Assembly: GCA_036971475.1 (NCBI GenBank)
Contig: JBAIZL010000376.1
Coordinates: 9,327,501 to 9,391,500 of the forward strand
DNA from: Prosapia bicincta
Taxonomy: Eukaryota; Arthropoda; Insecta; Hemiptera; Cercopidae
DNA length: 64,000 nt
Direction of reading: 5' to 3'
Part shown: positions 13,396-24,330 of the stretch, in pieces
How positions within the stretch are numbered: position 1 is the stretch's first letter
How the letters are laid out: each line of letters starts with the position of its first letter
Translations under genes and position numbers: made by a program
Notes under the pieces: generated by a model
What the model was told of the DNA's origin: nothing
What the model saw: only the letters and a program-made list of their open reading frames with translations
Databases searched by the model: none

Positions 13396-14359
13396 ATAAT
13401 GGTAGCAATTTATAAATTTTAACTTTAGGGGGAGTAGTCGATGTAGGACTTAATGCTGTTTTTTGTTTTCCTTTGTTGTCATAGTTTCGACATTAATCCT
13501 CTCGAGACTTTATCCGTGATAAATTTATGTTTCCGTTTTGCTGTTTTGTGGCCGATGGTTTAAATCTGATGTTTGCATATCGACAGTCAGACCCAGGTTT
13601 CATGAACCTACCACGCTACCTAATCTGCAATTTTGGTAAGCATTCGAAGGGTAATGGCAAATATGTTTCAGCCTATAATGTGCTTTTCACTGTAAAACAT
13701 GCACCATACGATCAGGAATATTAAAATCTTAAAGAACAACACAATCGTTTATTTTAAGTCGTCCTACGTATGGAATTTATGTTATTTAGTTATTAGTAAA
13801 ACAGGTGGCAGATCAGCTGTTTCCAAGGTCATGTGAATGTGCTCAGAAATTCTTGATAAAATGTCAGTTTGCTCGATAAGGAATTCAATGTCCTTTTGCG
13901 GAACACCTGTTGAAGATTATGGCAAGTTACGCGAACTTTACGATCGGTACGTTTAACTGCAGTGGTTGTTTAGATTTTTGTAATATTTAATTTTTATTCG
14001 TTCTTTGGTTTAATTGTAACCATAGTTGTTCAATGTTCACTTTTCTATGAGTTACTTTGGCATAATCACTTTTAATTGTTTTAACATGATTTGGAATACG
14101 CAATTACGCACAAGGTCTTACCCATACCACGTTTCCAGTAATGCGTTTCACCAAATACTTTTTCAATTTGTACGCTTCTCTTATATTTTCGTAAATGAAC
14201 CTCAATCTAACATTCGCAGTGATATTTATATTGAAAGAGATATCAAACTGGATTTTTTAAATGCACACTTTTTATTACTTTCTTTCAGTTTTGCTGCCGT
14301 CATAAAGTCTTTCTTTAACATCTACTGACATTTAGTTTTCTCTTACAATTAATTGCATT
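13396..14359. other. Unassigned intergenic DNA
   Basis: The frame 14026-14328 (100 codons) is hydrophobic and AT-driven, with no recognisable domain. Nothing else seen. Confidence 0.4.
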
Positions 14360-14362
14360 TAA

Positions 14363-15497
14363 TGCTGGGCTCTACTTGTGGTAGTCTATGGTGCTTTTAA
14401 GTTTCGTGCGATATACGAGGCATTTCGGTGACTTCACAGGCAATAGACTACCAATCGTAGTCGTAGTACGCTGCTGCCTTCCCTACTGTTTATTGTGGCA
14501 ATAGACGTGAGCCGAGGCAGCTTTGGCTGCAGACGCTACACTACAGTCTACAGGTAATGGAGGGTAGCTCGAAAATAGAAGGTTCCATTTCCACGCGACA
14601 CACCTCACAATGCAGCGCGCAGTAAAAGGTTGATGCAGGGTTTCGCTAGTGGAGTCACTCAGTGGCCTAGAGCCTAAGGCTGGGTCTCCATTTGCCGTTA
14701 CTTATCGCGCTACAAAGTATGATTGGTACGTCTGAGGAATGGGAAGGCAGTGAACCAACGGAGGTGGCTCCACTAGCGACAGTCTGCAGCGACAACCTTA
14801 GGCTGGGGCTCCACTTGAAGTTATTTATTGGGGTACAAAGTGCAGTTGGTACGTCTGAGGAATTGGAAGGCAGTGAACAAACTGAGGTGGTTCCACTAGC
14901 GACAGTCTACAGCGACATCCTTAAACTGGGGTTCCACTTGCAGTTATTTATCGCGCTACAAAGTGTGGTTGGTAAGTCTGAGGAAGGGGAAGGCAGTGAA
15001 AAAACGGAGGTGGTTCCACTAGCGACAGTCTGCAGCGACAACCTTGGGCTGGGGCTCCACTTGCAGTTATTTATCGCGGTACAAAGTGCGGTTGGTACGT
15101 CTGAGGAATGGGAAGGCAGTGAAAACGGAGGTGGTCCAACTAGCGACAGTCTGCAGCTACAACATTAGGCTGGGCCTTCACTTGCAATTATTTGTCTCGC
15201 TACCATGTGTGGTTGGTACGTTCGAGTAATGAGGAGGCAGTGAACAAACGGTGGGAGTCTGTGAAGTGTCTTGGTAAAATGGAACCTGTCAACAGGTTGA
15301 TCCACTAGCTGTAGACTGTATTGTCGCATCTGCAGCCAAGGCGGTCCCGGCTCACATCTACCGCCACAATAAACAGTAGTGAAGCCAGACAGCTTGCGAC
15401 GGCACTGTAGATTGTGGTTGGTATTCAGCCACCCAACTGTTGCGTGTAGTGCACGCAACTTACGGCGCGATAGACTACGCCAAGTGGAGCCCCAGCC
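14363..15497. mobile_element. Non-autonomous PIF/Harbinger-like DNA element with subterminal repeats
   Basis: The left end TGCTGGGCTCTACTTGTGG and the right end, read in reverse complement, GGCTGGGGCTCCACTTGGC form terminal inverted repeats of about 28 bp, continuing with TAGTCTAT in both. TAA at 14360-14362 and 15498-15500 fits a 3-bp TWA target duplication as made by PIF/Harbinger transposases. An inner inverted pair (about 14470-14555 and 15305-15385, sharing ACTGTTTATTGTGGC and TTGGCTGCAGA) lies inside. The middle is a tandem array of 123-bp units. No transposase is present, so it would depend on a partner in trans. Superfamily is inferred from the target-site pattern. Confidence 0.65.
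14680..15235 (+). repeat. Tandem array of five 123-bp units inside the DNA element
   Basis: The marker TACAAAGT recurs at 14711, 14834, 14957 and 15080, and as TACCATGT at 15201, so the period is 123 bp, shortening to 121 in the last unit. Each unit repeats GGCTGGGGCTCCACTTG, which is the element's own terminal sequence. Because 123 is a multiple of three, a frame of 158 codons (14692-15168) stays open through four units and encodes a 41-residue repeat. This is most simply a by-product of the array. Confidence 0.9.
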
Positions 15498-15500
15498 TAA

Positions 15501-16452
15501 GAAAGAAGTACGTTTTACAATTTACAAAACACTTTTACAGCATAGGAAACATTTTCTTAGGTTTTATAAAACAATGCTTTTATTTCGTACAACACTTTCA
15601 ATCTTTTAATATTTACTTTTATACAGTTTTTATTTGTCACATAGTTATACATTGCCATTAGTTGGTGAATGCTTAACAAAAGTAACCTATTAAAAGAAAA
15701 CCCATAAATTAGGCCCATATCGTTGGATGAATGATCACGTAATTACGCCAATTAACGCTCGCATGACTTCTTACACGGGGATGTAACGGCTAAACACCTT
15801 TTTATGACGACAGGGAGCTGCTACTCCAGGTTCGTACCTGCACACGATTCCCCCTATATCTCCTACAAGGGCGTTTCATGTGAAACCTATATTGAAAATC
15901 CTTTCCCATCGTTCTTAGGCTGCCATCCATAACGGTCTTATAACTACAAAATTAAAATCGCTACAATGATACTTTATAGACCATTAAAATTATCTTTTAA
16001 AATTAAATGATTTGTGCAAATAAAATGTTATTTTTTATTTCAACTCAATTTCAAATACAGTACTTACACGTCACAAGGAATTATCGATTTAAAAAATTTT
16101 AATTGTTTGAAATTGATTTCATTGTGAATAATATTTACTTATTAAAATGTTTACGTTCGAGTCATGAGAAATTTATACTTTAAAAAAATCTCAAAACCAT
16201 ATCCGAAATCGAATTTAAATATAAGAACGACCGGTTGCATAATATAAACTTGTGCTACTAAGAATTAAAATTGTCAAAAAGCTCAAACGTTCTTGTATGA
16301 AGGGTCAATATTTATAAAAATCACTTGGCGGGCCACATACTTATACAGACTATTACAACTTTTATTTGTATTATTTCTGAAAACACAGATAACGTGATCG
16401 TTGGTATTACCACTTAATATAACCAATATGATTTCGTAATAAACAAATTATT
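15501..16452. other. Unassigned AT-rich intergenic DNA
   Basis: No tandem array, inverted repeat or coding motif recognised. Confidence 0.4.
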
Positions 16453-16622
16453 AAAGTTGTTTGATGTAATCATCTAGAATTCACTGGCCAACTATAGGGA
16501 ATTACTGCGTAAAGTGAATACATTAGAATTTACTGTGTAGTAGAGTGTCAGATTCGTAAATGAAACGGTTCTTTCGAAACGCGTCAGTAAGTAAATTCTA
16601 AAGTATTCACTGACTTATGCAA
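16453..16622 (-). mobile_element. PLE terminal repeat, family B, minus-strand end plus plus-strand motif
   Basis: The left part (AAGTTGTTTGATGTAATCAT then GAATTCACTG) is the family-B end in reverse orientation. The right part reads forward: TTCGTAAATGAAACGG, then TTTCGAAACGCGTCAG. A small inverted pair, GTGAATACATTAGAATTTAC and GTAAATTCTAAAGTATTCAC, encloses it. It is a foldback remnant of the same family as the copies at 26.4 and 30 kb. Confidence 0.65.
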
Positions 16623-16703
16623 TAGTTACTTATACAGAAATTATTATTTCTATTGTTAAAAGTTGTAAGAAAATAAGTAGACTCCCCCTACCTAGGCCTA
16701 TGT

Positions 16704-17159
16704 TAGGGGTTCCCAAACTTTTGGGGTCCACGCCCCCTTCCTCTTGAGATGAAATTCTCCCACGCCCCCTAACTTTAAATTATAAATAAATGGTATAGGC
16801 ATATGAAAAAATCAAGTATTTTATATATATATATAAAATATATATATAAATTGTAGACAATTTCACAAGATACGTGATATAACATTTCCAGTTTTAATTT
16901 GCAAGGTAAAATTTAACTGATAAGAGAAAAATCTGTTAGTGAGAAGCTTGAGACTGTATTTATTACACTAGCATGCCTACTTTAGGTTGTGTTCTAGTAA
17001 AGGCACAACCTGAGTCATTAGCAACATCATGTTTGTTCTTATATTATTAAATATATTTAATTAATCTTAATACCTTCTAACTGGATTTGCGCCCCCTGAC
17101 TTGCCTTCACGCCCCCCCCCCCCGGGGGGGGAGCGCACCACCCAGTTTGGGAACCAATG
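16704..17159. mobile_element. hAT-like MITE with poly-C/poly-G centre
   Basis: The left end TAGGGGTTCCCAAACTTTTG and right end, in reverse complement, CATTGGTTCCCAAACTGGG match the CAGNGGTTCCCAAAC termini common in hAT-type MITEs. Flanks GCCTATGT (16696-16703) and GCATGTGT (17160-17167) agree at six of eight positions, in line with an old 8-bp target duplication. Inside are ACGCCCC repeats, a TA-rich palindrome at about 16822-16852 and a run of C directly followed by a run of G near 17111-17130. There is no coding capacity. Confidence 0.8.
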
Positions 17160-17167
17160 GCATGTGT

Positions 17168-18731
17168 GCAGTCTGTATAAACTATATTATTAGATATTTA
17201 ATTAAAGAATACCTACAAAAAGTGATACTATTTTTTCTAAAAAACCAAAACTAATACAGTAAAAACTAAGAGAAGCGCTAAAAGTGTTGGTCGAATCGGT
17301 AGTTTGACTGGACTAATTTATTTTAACTATTTTGTTCTCGTTGAGGCGAGAATGGAAAATGGTGAAGGTTTCATATTAAATACTCCATATTACAGAGAAT
17401 AGAAACAGTGTATTAGCACATTATCATTAAAAGGCAATAGATATTTGAAGCTGATTCAATGTCTAGGATACTACTGTTTAGTAAACTGTAGTAAATATTA
17501 TCCAGTGAAATCGCTAATCTGTTACAGGGGACAAGCCTTGTCAGCGGACAACATTTTCTGATTTAGGTACAGTAGCGACCCTAGGAGTCAGTGATTGAAC
17601 TAGCATCATAGCGATTGCTTTTAATACAGCTGCGATGAATCTCTGGGCTATGTTTCTAACTCTTTGTGACTTCACAAATATATTAATTCTTATTCACTCT
17701 GTAATACCGATAAAGAAGGTTAAGTATGAAGGTTGTGTGGGAGATTAGACATTTTAAAAATTGCCACCCGTACTGGGGAGGCTTAAATTGTTGGCGAAAC
17801 TCGCATTGGATCCAGCTGGGAGACCTGATGCCCGTCAATGGAATGCTCGCATGAACTGATGCTTCCGCTCGTAACATCGGTTTACATAGTTACCATGCGG
17901 TAATTACTTTAAGTACCTATAGAGAAAAATTACAATCAAAACGAGTAAACAGATAAAAGAAATATAAAAGCTATGTTTTTTTTCATCATAAGTATATGCC
18001 TTCTGAAGATTAGAAATAAGCTGAACATACTCAACATGTAAGGATTTATTTATGTGTCACGTGTAATTAATAAGGTTTAATAAATTACGTCTAAATAGTT
18101 TTACTAGCGCTGTGTAAGTCAACCTTTATAAAAGCATTTCTCTTTGGCCTGACCTCGAGTTCACACTACGTACTTTATTTTCGACGAATCCAGTACTTAC
18201 AGCAACAGTCACCTTGTCGGTCTTTGTTTAACCGGCTAGGAAATCTATGCAGAGCTGTCCTTGCTGTCGGTTGCCATAGTTCAGCGACAATACAATGCTT
18301 TCCTCATGTCGTAGAAGTCGAGATCATTGTTTTATTGTAATTGATTATTGTTGAGTAGAGGAATTATACTACCTGTCATTCTTTGTTTGCTGTACGTAGG
18401 TCGGAACACTGACGTATGCAGTTCGAGACTGCTTTTAAATCAATCATTGAAGTGAAAAAATAAATTTGATATTTAATGTCCTATTTTTAAAAAAATTATT
18501 CAGATTTTATTTACGATTTATTCATTGCGTCAGACTCAAACCGATTTTGTGCAATTTATCAAAGTATTCGAAACTTATATTCACTCGTCACAATTCTAAA
18601 GGTTTGTCGATCGTTGGAACATACTGTAACACTTCTATTTGAAATCGTGGATGTGTTTCTAATTTACTTTTATTTAATACTTAACTTGAAAGTGTTATAA
18701 ATTGCATTGACTCATTTATTATTACTGATTG
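17168..18731. other. Unassigned intergenic DNA
   Basis: No repeat family or gene recognised. A CCTTTATAAAAGC stretch at about 18124 resembles a TATA box but stands alone. Confidence 0.4.
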
Positions 18732-19945
18732 TTATTTTAATTAAGAGGATTCGGTTTTGGGCGCCATTATCAATGATAAGAATTGTATGATTAATTATCA
18801 TATTGATTCTCAGGATTACATTGAAATAACAAACACATTACAGGTTCTTAATATAATTTAACTAAGTTATATCAGAAAATATTTACAATATTAGTTAGAT
18901 GAGGATTTCTTACTTCACTTAAAATTTTGGTTTGCTCAATTAAATTATCCTTAAGAGACCCTTAATCTTATTCCACTACTTGACTTAATTTACATATAAT
19001 TATGTATGGCTCTCAGGGTCGCTGTATAAGGTTCAGGTTGATATTGGAGAAATGTAAGCCTAAATTTGAGGGTCATCTGTTCCTAGCTCGTAATCGTGAA
19101 GTTCCATCCGTTCGTTGCGTCACTATTGGCCTATAACCACAATTATCTCTCGACGATAAATTTTATTTTATTAACAACGATTATATTGCTACTTGATAAC
19201 CAACTTCCGACTATTTACTTAATATTTAATTTGCTAATTAATCTGACTACTTTACTGAATACTTAGTAACTATGCTATCAATGCGTAAGTTGCTACTTGA
19301 TAACCAATTTCTGAAGATTTACTTAAAATTCAATTTGCTAATTAATCTAACGACTTTACTGAATACTTCGTAACTTTGCTATCAATGCGTAGGTTGCTAC
19401 TTGATAACCAATTTCCGAAAATTTACTTAAAATTCAATTTGCTAATTAATCCGACGACTTTACTGAATACTTAGTAACTTTGCTATCAATGCGTAGGTTG
19501 CTACTTGATAACCAATTTCCGAAGATTTACTTATATTCCATTTGCTAATTAATCCGGCAACTCTACTGAATACCTTCTAACGCTGCTATAAAAGCGTAGG
19601 TTGCTACTTACCATTTGACTTTCGACGATTTACTTAATATACTGTGAGTATATGAAATGGAGATAACGTGACAGACATCTGCTCTCGCCGAATGTTCCTG
19701 GATGACTCCCTCTTGTTTAGTTTTTCCTAACAACTAACTTTTTGAACCTCTTATCCCTTCTTTACTAATGTAGACCTAGTTCCTGGTTTCATATAAAACT
19801 AGCGTCTTAAAACTGACAACCTTTTATGAGAATTTATGTTACAATAAAATAATAACACTGCCAGTTTGGCCTTGTACATTGTACTCTTAATTTTACAAAC
19901 TTAATGTATAGTTCCCTTTAGAGTCTCGGTTCACATATCGTTATA
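18732..19945 (-). mobile_element. Solo-LTR-like dispersed repeat, family 3, copy 1
   Basis: This 1.2-kb block is collinear with 31589-32814. Shared landmarks in order are TTTTAATTAAGAG, GGGCGCCA or AGGCGCCA, CTCAGGGTCGCTGTATAAGG, GTTCCTGGATGAC or GTTCTTGGATGAC, ACTGCCAGTTTG and CATATCGTTA. On the minus strand the copies begin TATAACGATATG or TGTAACGATATG, resembling the starts of the LTRs at 50.1 and 46.8 kb. TGGCGCCC (rc of 18759-18766) resembles a tRNA-Lys-type primer-binding site near the other end. No internal coding region is attached. I infer solo LTRs of one retrotransposon family, read on the minus strand. Confidence 0.6.
19187..19640. repeat. 104-bp tandem repeat inside LTR family 3
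   Basis: TTGCTACTTGATAACC recurs at steps of 104 bp (markers at 19188, 19292, 19396, 19500, and 103 bp on at 19603). There are about 4.3 units. Each carries a GATTTACTTAA-type stretch that is related to the 28-bp unit amplified at the matching position of the other family-3 copy. Confidence 0.9.
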
Positions 19946-21353
19946 ATACAAAGTTTTGATTTGAAATATTCTATTTTTATAAATTTGTTTTCAAGTACAA
20001 AAAAAATTTCTAGATCAGTATAATTTTTTACTACATTAATTGAAACTTTTGAATCGCTAAGAAGCTCTGCAGCTGATTAAAAGTAAAACACTTTTCAAAT
20101 TTTTATATGAGTAATTGCTTAATTTTCATAAAAAATTACTCAGTTAATGTTGGCTGATTGTTAACTAAATAAAAGTGGGCAAAAAAGATTTTACACTTGA
20201 ATAAAAAAATTAGTCTGACAATTTTTAATTGCTTTTATTATAGGGCCTACATACCTAAAGGAAAAATTCCAATGAGTATTTTTGGAGATATAGGTTTTTT
20301 CTTCGATATTATGGTAATCTCATTTGTCAATAGAAATAATTTCTTCCGAGTACACGAAGAAAAATCCATTAGATTCAAACAACAACAGCGTATTCCCTTT
20401 ATTAATTACCGTACTGATTTACATTATTTTTATTATTATTTATATTTATTGCTAATTTTTAAAATAGTATTTAAATAATTTGAAACAGTTAGTACTATTT
20501 TCTGCCTTTACTAACATTACAAGATTTTTCTTTGTTAACACTTTTCGGAATAATTTCATTCTTAAAACTTTAATAGTCTTGAGAATTAGTACTTAGTACT
20601 TTATTAAAGTACTCTATAGTAATTATTAAAATTTTGAGAGAAAGGTATTATTCCGAAACGGGCCAGCAACAAAAAAAATATTATAATGTTAGAAAAGACA
20701 GGAAAATGTATTCAAACATGCAAATACTCACAACAGAAGAGAAAATGAATATATTAAGTATTTTAGTATTTAAAAGTTTATTCTATTCTTACGTCTATGC
20801 GAAAACTCGTAAAAACATCTCTAGAAATCTACATAGATACAATTCTTTCATCATTGAAAATTTTTATTTTTTATGAATCCCTCGGTCTAAACCGACATTT
20901 CTCAAACGTATTTCAAGCACTCTTTTGACGTAATTCGTAATCCATTATGAAAGTATTGGGGTCATTGAATCACAAAACGCCGGCCAAAACTTCCGGTCGG
21001 TGGTCCTTTCTAGTGCGCGTGATTCACGGCTTATGCTACAGGGAAGCCCATCGCGCTTTGGTAACCAAGGACGAGTGATTGGACAAAAGAATGGTCCAGT
21101 CATGGTGTGCCTTGTTGCTCAACGTTTCAATCGGAGTTAAGCCCTAACAGTATTCTTGGATTATACGAGGCCGTATAAGATATGCGCTATCACGGTAGGG
21201 TACAAGATGTATTAATATCGGAGAAAATATGTATCAGTTCTATACGCATTGACAAATTAAATGCAAAGAGAAGAAAAATATACTATTTATTTAAGTAACG
21301 TTAATACAACAATTCTGTTAGCCCTCTGACGCATAATTTTACTTTAAAATAGT
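19946..21353. other. Unassigned intergenic DNA
   Basis: GC-richer patch at about 20970-21180 without recognisable motif. TTCCGAAACGGGCCAGCAAC at about 20650 resembles the family-B PLE motif GAAACGCGTCAGCAA and may be a remnant. Nothing else recognised. Confidence 0.4.
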
Positions 21354-21648
21354 ACAATGAAAATATTGGAAAGAAACCCAATACCACAAAAATAATCAAA
21401 AATAACAAATAAAACAAGTTACTAAAGATTAAACACTAATGTACATTTCGATGTACCATGTCATCATCATCAAACGGTCTAATTACAAAATGCAATCTAG
21501 CAAACGAGAAGTTACAAACTAGAGTGATGTAGGCAAACCAGACCCTCTGATTTGGATGGTTTTAATCGTAAGTAACCTGTTTTATTTGTTATGTTTGATT
21601 ATTTTTGTGGTATTGGGATTCTTTCCAATATTTTCATTGTAATATATT
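21354..21648. mobile_element. Foldback PLE-like element, family C
   Basis: Arms at about 21354-21422 and 21572-21648 are inverted copies (AATATTGGAAAGAA and CCCAATACCACAAAAATAAT on the left). The spacer holds a family-C hammerhead-like motif on the minus strand. A partial relative with CCCAATACCACAAATG and ACATTTCGATGG is at 40.55-40.65 kb. Confidence 0.7.
21434..21478 (-). ncRNA. Hammerhead-like motif, family C, degraded core
   Basis: On the minus strand the core is UUGAUGA (rc of 21467-21473; C3 changed to U) with an extra U. Helix II is GAUG (rc of 21462-21465) with CAUC (rc of 21450-21453). GAA (rc of 21447-21449) and the palindrome AUGUACAU (rc of 21439-21446) follow, then U at the cleavage position. 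Helix I is weak. Likely inactive. Confidence 0.45.
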
Positions 21649-22350
21649 GTATCACAGTGCTCTTGATATTGTATATTTTAAAATATTAGTTTAATTTATA
21701 TTCTTTGACCATTAAATTATTATTTACTCTTAATTATTATTTTTTCTGTATTGATATTGAGTTACGAATCTTTTTTTATGCTAGATTAATTAATATATTT
21801 TCTCCCTTTTGATCAAAACAAAATTTTTTGACTTCGATTATCTATAAAATTTGTTGAATTCAAAGTTGTCTCGATCGTCATTGCTAGTACCCTAATTGTT
21901 TTTCTCTATAATGTAGAATGCTTTTTAATTAGAATTTCAATAAATTTCAATTTAGTTTAACTGTAAGTTTGGTTTTATTGAATTTATTTCTACTTATGCC
22001 AAGTTGAACGCCGGTGATCCATTGGTATCTGCTTCGAGAAAAGAGGTACTGTTGATACTTTTCTCAACATTAATGTTGCTGGTAGATTGCTCCGATAACA
22101 GAGTGTTTAGAAACGGATTCTCGACGATCTGTGTCTTTTTCTTCATCTGTGTTTTTTTTTTTAGTTCTCAGAGTTTGCAATTTATTAATTTTATAACCTT
22201 GCAAATATTTCATTAAAAAAATCATTATTGTTTGGAACATTACTATTCTCGACTATCGACAAGATTTTTAAATTAAGAGATATTGTTTTTTAAACATTTT
22301 AAACCTATTCCCTGTCTTCGAGACGCCAAAACACGACCACTGTATGCAGA
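21649..22350. other. Unassigned AT-rich DNA left of the satellite
   Basis: No feature recognised. The frame 22004-22216 is hydrophobic and AT-driven. Confidence 0.4.
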
Positions 22351-24330
22351 AGACTAGTAGAAGGTTGAGGATCGCGAATACTGCATTATAAAGAAGAATC
22401 AATGACGAAACAGAAGAATAGTAGAAGGTTGAGGATCGAGAATACTGCATTATAAACAAGAATCATTGACGAAACAGAAGAATAGTAGAAGGTTGAGGAT
22501 CGCGAATACTGCATTATAAAGAAGAATCAATGACGAAACAGAAGAATAGTAGAAGGTTGAGGATCGCGAATACTGCATTATAAAGAAGAATCAATGACGA
22601 AACAGAAGAATAGTAGAAGGTTGAGGATCGAGAATACTGCATTATAAACAAGAATCATTGACGAAACAGAAGAATAGTAGAAGGTTGAGGATCGCGAATA
22701 CTGCATTATAAAGAAGAATCAATGACGAAACAGAAGAATAGTAGAAGGTTGAGGATCGCGAATACTGCATTATAAAGAAGAATCAATGACGAAACAGAAG
22801 AATAGTAGAAGGTTGAGGATCGAGAATACTGCATTATAAACAAGAATCAATGACGAAACAGAAGAATAGTAGAAGGTTGAGGATCGCGAATACTGCATTA
22901 TAAAGAAGAATCAATGACGAAACAGAAGAATAGTAGAAGGTTGAGGATCGAGAATACTGCATTATAAACAAGAATCAATGACGAAACAGAAGAATAGTAG
23001 AAGGTTGAGGATCGCGAATACTGCATTATAAAGAAGAATCAATGACGAAACAGAAGAATAGTAGAAGGTTGAGGATCGAGAATACTGCATTATAAACAAG
23101 AATCATTGACGAAACAGAAGACTAGTAGAAGGTTGAGGATCGAGAATACTGCATTATAAACAAGAATCATTGACGAAACAGAAGAATAGTAGAAGGTTGA
23201 GGATCGCGAATACTGCATTATAAAGAAGAATCAATGACGAAACAGAAGAATAGTAGAAGGTTGAGGATCGCGAATACTGCATTATAAAGAAGAATCAATG
23301 ACGAAACAGAAGAATAGTAGAAGGTTGAGGATCGCGAATACTGCATTATAAACAAGAATCAATGACGAAACAGAAGAATAGTAGAAGGTTGAGGATCGCG
23401 AATACTGCATTATAAAGAAGAATCAATGACGAAACAGAAGAATAGTAGAAGGTTGAGGATCGCGAATACTGCATTATAAACAAGAATCATTGACGAAACA
23501 GAAGAATAGTAGAAGGTTGAGGATCGAGAATACTGCATTATAAAGAAGAATCAATGACGAAACAGAAGAATAGTAGAAGGTTGAGGATCGCGAATACTGC
23601 ATTATAAAGAAGAATCAATGACGAAACAGAAGAATAGTAGAAGGTTGAGGATCGCGAATACTGCATTATAAAGAAGAATCAATGACGAAACAGAAGAATA
23701 GTAGAAGGTTGAGGATCGCGAATACTGCATTATAAACAAGAATCATTGACGAAACAGAAGAATAGTAGAAGGTTGAGGATCGAGAATACTGCATTATAAA
23801 GAAGAATCAATGACGAAACAGAAGAATAGTAGAAGGTTGAGGATCGAGAATACTGCATTATAAAGAAGAATCAATGACGAAACAGAAGAATAGTAGAAGG
23901 TTGAGGATCGCGAATACTGCATTATAAAGAAGAATCAATGACGAAACAGAAGAATAGTAGAAGGTTGAGGATCGAGAATACTGCATTATAAACAAGAATC
24001 ATTGACGAAACAGAAGACTAGTAGAAGGTTGAGGATCGCGAATACTGCATTATAAAGAAGAATCAATGACGAAACAGAAGAATAGTAGAAGGTTGAGGAT
24101 CGCGAATACTGCATTATAAAGAAGAATCAATGACGAAACAGAAGAATAGTAGAAGGTTGAGGATCGAGAATACTGCATTATAAAGAAGAATCAATGACGA
24201 AACAGAAGAATAGTAGAAGGTTGAGGATCAAGAATACTGCATTATAAACAAGAATCATTGACGAAACACAAGACTAGTTGAAGGTTGAGGATCGAGTATA
24301 CTGCATTATAAAAACAATCATTGACGAAAA
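22351..24330. repeat. 64-bp satellite array, about 31 units
   Basis: The unit is 64 bp, e.g. the marker CGCGAATACT at 22501 recurs 64 bp on. By eye there are about 31 nearly identical units. Variation is concentrated at three positions: ATCG(C/A)GA, AAA(G/C)AAG and ATCA(A/T)TGAC. Most units are C-G-A or A-C-T, with some recombinant combinations. A few units (first, about 13th, 27th and last) start GACTAG instead of AATAG. The last two units are the most diverged, as expected at an array edge. The unit is not a multiple of three and has no long open frame. Confidence 0.98.

Noticed and set aside
14692..15168. 158-codon frame with a 41-residue repeat
   Set aside because: It follows from a 123-bp tandem array inside a non-autonomous DNA element. 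There is no homology to a known protein, and the array repeats the element's terminal sequence.
18120..18140. CCTTTATAAAAGC as a core promoter
   Set aside because: TATA-like sequences are common in AT-rich DNA; no initiator, downstream element or exon was seen.
22351..24330. CRISPR-like array
   Set aside because: Units are contiguous 64-bp repeats with no unique spacers, in a eukaryotic context; it is a satellite.
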